DNA from: Synechococcales cyanobacterium 340R_concoct_173_sub
GTDB taxonomy: Bacteria; Cyanobacteriota; Cyanobacteriia; Leptolyngbyales; Leptolyngbyaceae
NCBI GenBank assembly: GCA_025354065.1
Contig: JANXNM010000400.1
Coordinates: 1 to 6,192, forward strand
Length of the DNA stretch: 6,192 nt
Reading direction: 5' to 3'
The position numbers and the translations under genes were made by a program. Of the stretch, positions 5,305-6,192 are shown piece after piece (position 1 is the stretch's first letter; each line of letters begins with the position of its first letter). A model generated the notes under the pieces. That model was not told the origin of the DNA, did not search any database, and saw nothing but the letters and a program-made list of their open reading frames with translations.

Positions 5305-5337
5305 ACCGCACCCAGCGCTTTAAGAGTTGCGATCGTT

Positions 5338-5778
5338 TTAGTCATTTAGGATATCTTTTAGGACGACGACAGACAAGCCGAAAATATTGTGAAATCCTGC
5401 ATCATTCGTCAAGAAAAGAGTTGGAGAGTTACTAATAGCTGTAGCAGCATGAATCGAATCAGGAGTTTTGAGTTTATTGCTGGCTCGTAATTGAGCGGCT
5501 GATCTCAGAATGTTTTCTTGAATGAGTAGTAACGTCATACGAGTGGAAAGAAACTGTTCATAGGCATCAATAAGAACTCGATTATTTTTCTTCAGTGGCA
5601 TGACGAGACATTCTAAAATTAGAAGTTCACTACTGATTAATTGAATACTCCCAGCTTGTAATTTCTACCAGAGGGGTGTCAGAAGTTGCCAATAGTCAGT
5701 ATGACGTTCGATGCCGTAGATGATGGGTGCAGTATGGAGATAAACGATCGCGTTATCAGGAATGATTAACTGTCCCAT
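5338..5778 (-). pseudogene. PIN-domain (VapC-like) toxin with internal stop and lost catalytic Asp
   Basis: Read through one TAG, this frame gives a 146-residue PIN domain of normal length. It begins MGQLIIPDNAIVYLHTAPII at the ATG 5778, which overlaps the antitoxin remnant by 13 nt. Codon 38 is TAG (5665-5667), where relatives have a Gln (CAG to TAG is one change). H15 (5734-5736) stands where PIN RNases have the first catalytic Asp (VYLDTNPII), a single-base GAT to CAT change. The other acidic positions remain: E51/E56 (SSELLILE), D107 (KTPDSIHAATA) and D126 (FLTND). An ATG at codon 60 (5601) leaves an open 87-residue C-terminal frame, but it lacks the first part of the active site and is probably not a functional protein. 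VapC-type enzymes cleave RNA; this copy should be inactive. Confidence 0.75.
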
Positions 5779-6004
5779 GAATCGCGTTCCTCCTGAAGAT
5801 TTCGATCGATTTCTTCACCACTCCGAAATGGTCCTTGTCGATGAATCTCTTCAAAAAAATCAAAAATAGATTGAGGTTGTATTTTTTCTTTTCAGGTAAG
5901 ACAATAAAGATTTAAATTTCATCTCCAACTGAATCAAGAGAGAGTTGAAACTCAACTTTTCTGCCTACAAGAACCTTAGTTTTAATATGTAAAGCAGATT
6001 GCAT
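5766..6004 (-). pseudogene. Antitoxin of the PIN toxin, with stop and frameshift
   Basis: Starting at the ATG 6004, with an AGGAG ribosome site (6010-6014) 5 nt upstream, the frame reads MQSALHIKTKVLVGRKVEF and on to ...SVGDEI, then hits TAA at 5912-5914 (codon 31). Reading on gives IFIVLPEKK, as expected for this antitoxin family. At the A run 5882-5887 the frame changes by -1, and the continuation IQPQSIFDFFEEIHR to IDRNLQEERDSWDS ends at TAA 5766-5768. Together these make roughly 79 residues, a normal length, and the end overlaps the PIN toxin start. The N-terminal part fits a cyanobacterial beta-type DNA-binding antitoxin and the acidic, Trp-containing end fits the toxin-binding tail. Two independent lesions make it a pseudogene. 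The family call rests on recalled similarity. Confidence 0.7.
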
Positions 6005-6051
6005 GATTACTCCTGATAGTGTTTACATTTTACTCCGATCGCACTCTTCCC

Positions 6052-6057
6052 ATTATA
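6052..6057 (-). promoter_or_regulatory. -10 box of the antitoxin-PIN toxin pair
   Basis: On the minus strand this is a perfect TATAAT, 48 bp before the antitoxin ATG. No -35 hexamer is visible at 16-18 nt; that position (about 6075-6080) would already lie within the presumed insertion sequence. The insertion may have cut the promoter in two. Confidence 0.45.
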
Positions 6058-6192
6058 GAACCTATTTGACATTCTAAGGTATGCTAAAAGCATCGTAAAA
6101 AACTCATATTCACTAGTCCTATGGTCTATTCCAGCAGTCTGACGGATAAAGAATGGGAAATCCCTGAACCGCTTCTGCTAGAAGTGCTACCT
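6058..6192 (+). mobile_element. Left end of an IS5/IS4-type insertion sequence (partial)
   Basis: The transposase start at 6121 shows that an insertion sequence enters here and leaves the window at the right edge. The left tip is a guess: GAACCTATTTGACA at 6058-6071 looks like the terminal repeat of IS5-type elements, and the flanking TTA/TA would suit their short target duplications. The right end and its matching repeat are outside the window, so the boundary cannot be proved. A small inverted repeat, ATGCT-AAA-AGCAT (6081-6093), lies between the tip and the gene. Confidence 0.5.
6121..6192 (+). CDS. IS5/IS4-type transposase, N-terminal fragment (continues beyond window)
   Basis: The 24 codons visible begin MVYSSSLTDKEWEI and continue PEPLLLEVLP. 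This is the characteristic beginning of the small IS5/IS4-group transposases common in cyanobacteria (SLTDKEWEILEPLLP), whose N-terminal part precedes the DDE catalytic domain. Nothing of the catalytic domain is in view, so I cannot tell whether it is intact or split into two frames as in many of these elements. A TTGACA lies at 6066-6071 but has no good -10 behind it, and no ribosome-binding site is evident before the ATG. Confidence 0.75.
   Translation, partial: MVYSSSLTDKEWEIPEPLLLEVLP

Noticed and set aside
5281..5305. Gene start marked by strong GGAGG sequences on the minus strand
   Set aside because: The only ATG after the tract opens a three-codon frame; this is simple purine-rich repeat.
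1..6192. CRISPR array, tRNA or rRNA
   Set aside because: No regularly spaced direct repeats, cloverleaf-like segments or rRNA-like conserved stretches were seen.

Overview
The window looks like cyanobacterial chromosome. CGATCG is very frequent, and perfect HIP1 octamers (GCGATCGC) occur at 473-480 and 2285-2292. The pyrC product resembles cyanobacterial dihydroorotases as I remember them. The gene order (respiratory operon, housekeeping gene, decayed toxin-antitoxin loci, insertion sequence) is a core region running into an accessory scar. I cannot name the species.

Left part (46-2838, all minus strand): a compact four-gene operon read leftwards. First comes a cbb3-type (C-family) haem-copper oxidase catalytic subunit (ccoN), then the membrane-anchored mono-haem cytochrome c subunit (ccoO), then a small single-span protein with a CcoS/FixS-like tail, then a universal stress protein. 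The first three genes are joined by two ATGA stop/start overlaps, and the usp gene follows after 26 nt. All haem and CuB ligands and the active-site Tyr are present in CcoN, so this is an oxygen reductase and not a nitric oxide reductase. No ccoP or CuA subunit is in the window. Electrons probably reach CcoO from cytochrome c6 or plastocyanin, although that is inference.

Middle (2839-3410): a 572-bp divergent intergenic region without a convincing gene. It carries several inverted repeats, a candidate operator upstream of ccoN, two hairpin-forming elements, a dense cluster of TTGAT/ATCAA pentamers, and a possible -10 box for pyrC.

pyrC (3411-4802, plus strand) encodes a complete dihydroorotase of the amidohydrolase superfamily, acting in pyrimidine synthesis. 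It has a Gln at the usual first zinc-ligand His, an apparent insertion after the TDHAPH motif, and a clear change of codon choice in its last quarter.

Right part (4803-6192): a graveyard of two head-to-tail toxin-antitoxin loci on the minus strand. The upstream pair (5338-6004) is an antitoxin with a stop and a frameshift, overlapping a PIN-domain (VapC-like) toxin with an internal stop and a His at the first catalytic Asp. The second pair (4809-5220) is an antitoxin broken by a -1 frameshift and overlapping a MazF/PemK-like toxin that has lost its C-terminal half. The left end of an IS5/IS4-type insertion sequence enters at the right edge, with its transposase starting at 6121 and running out of the window.
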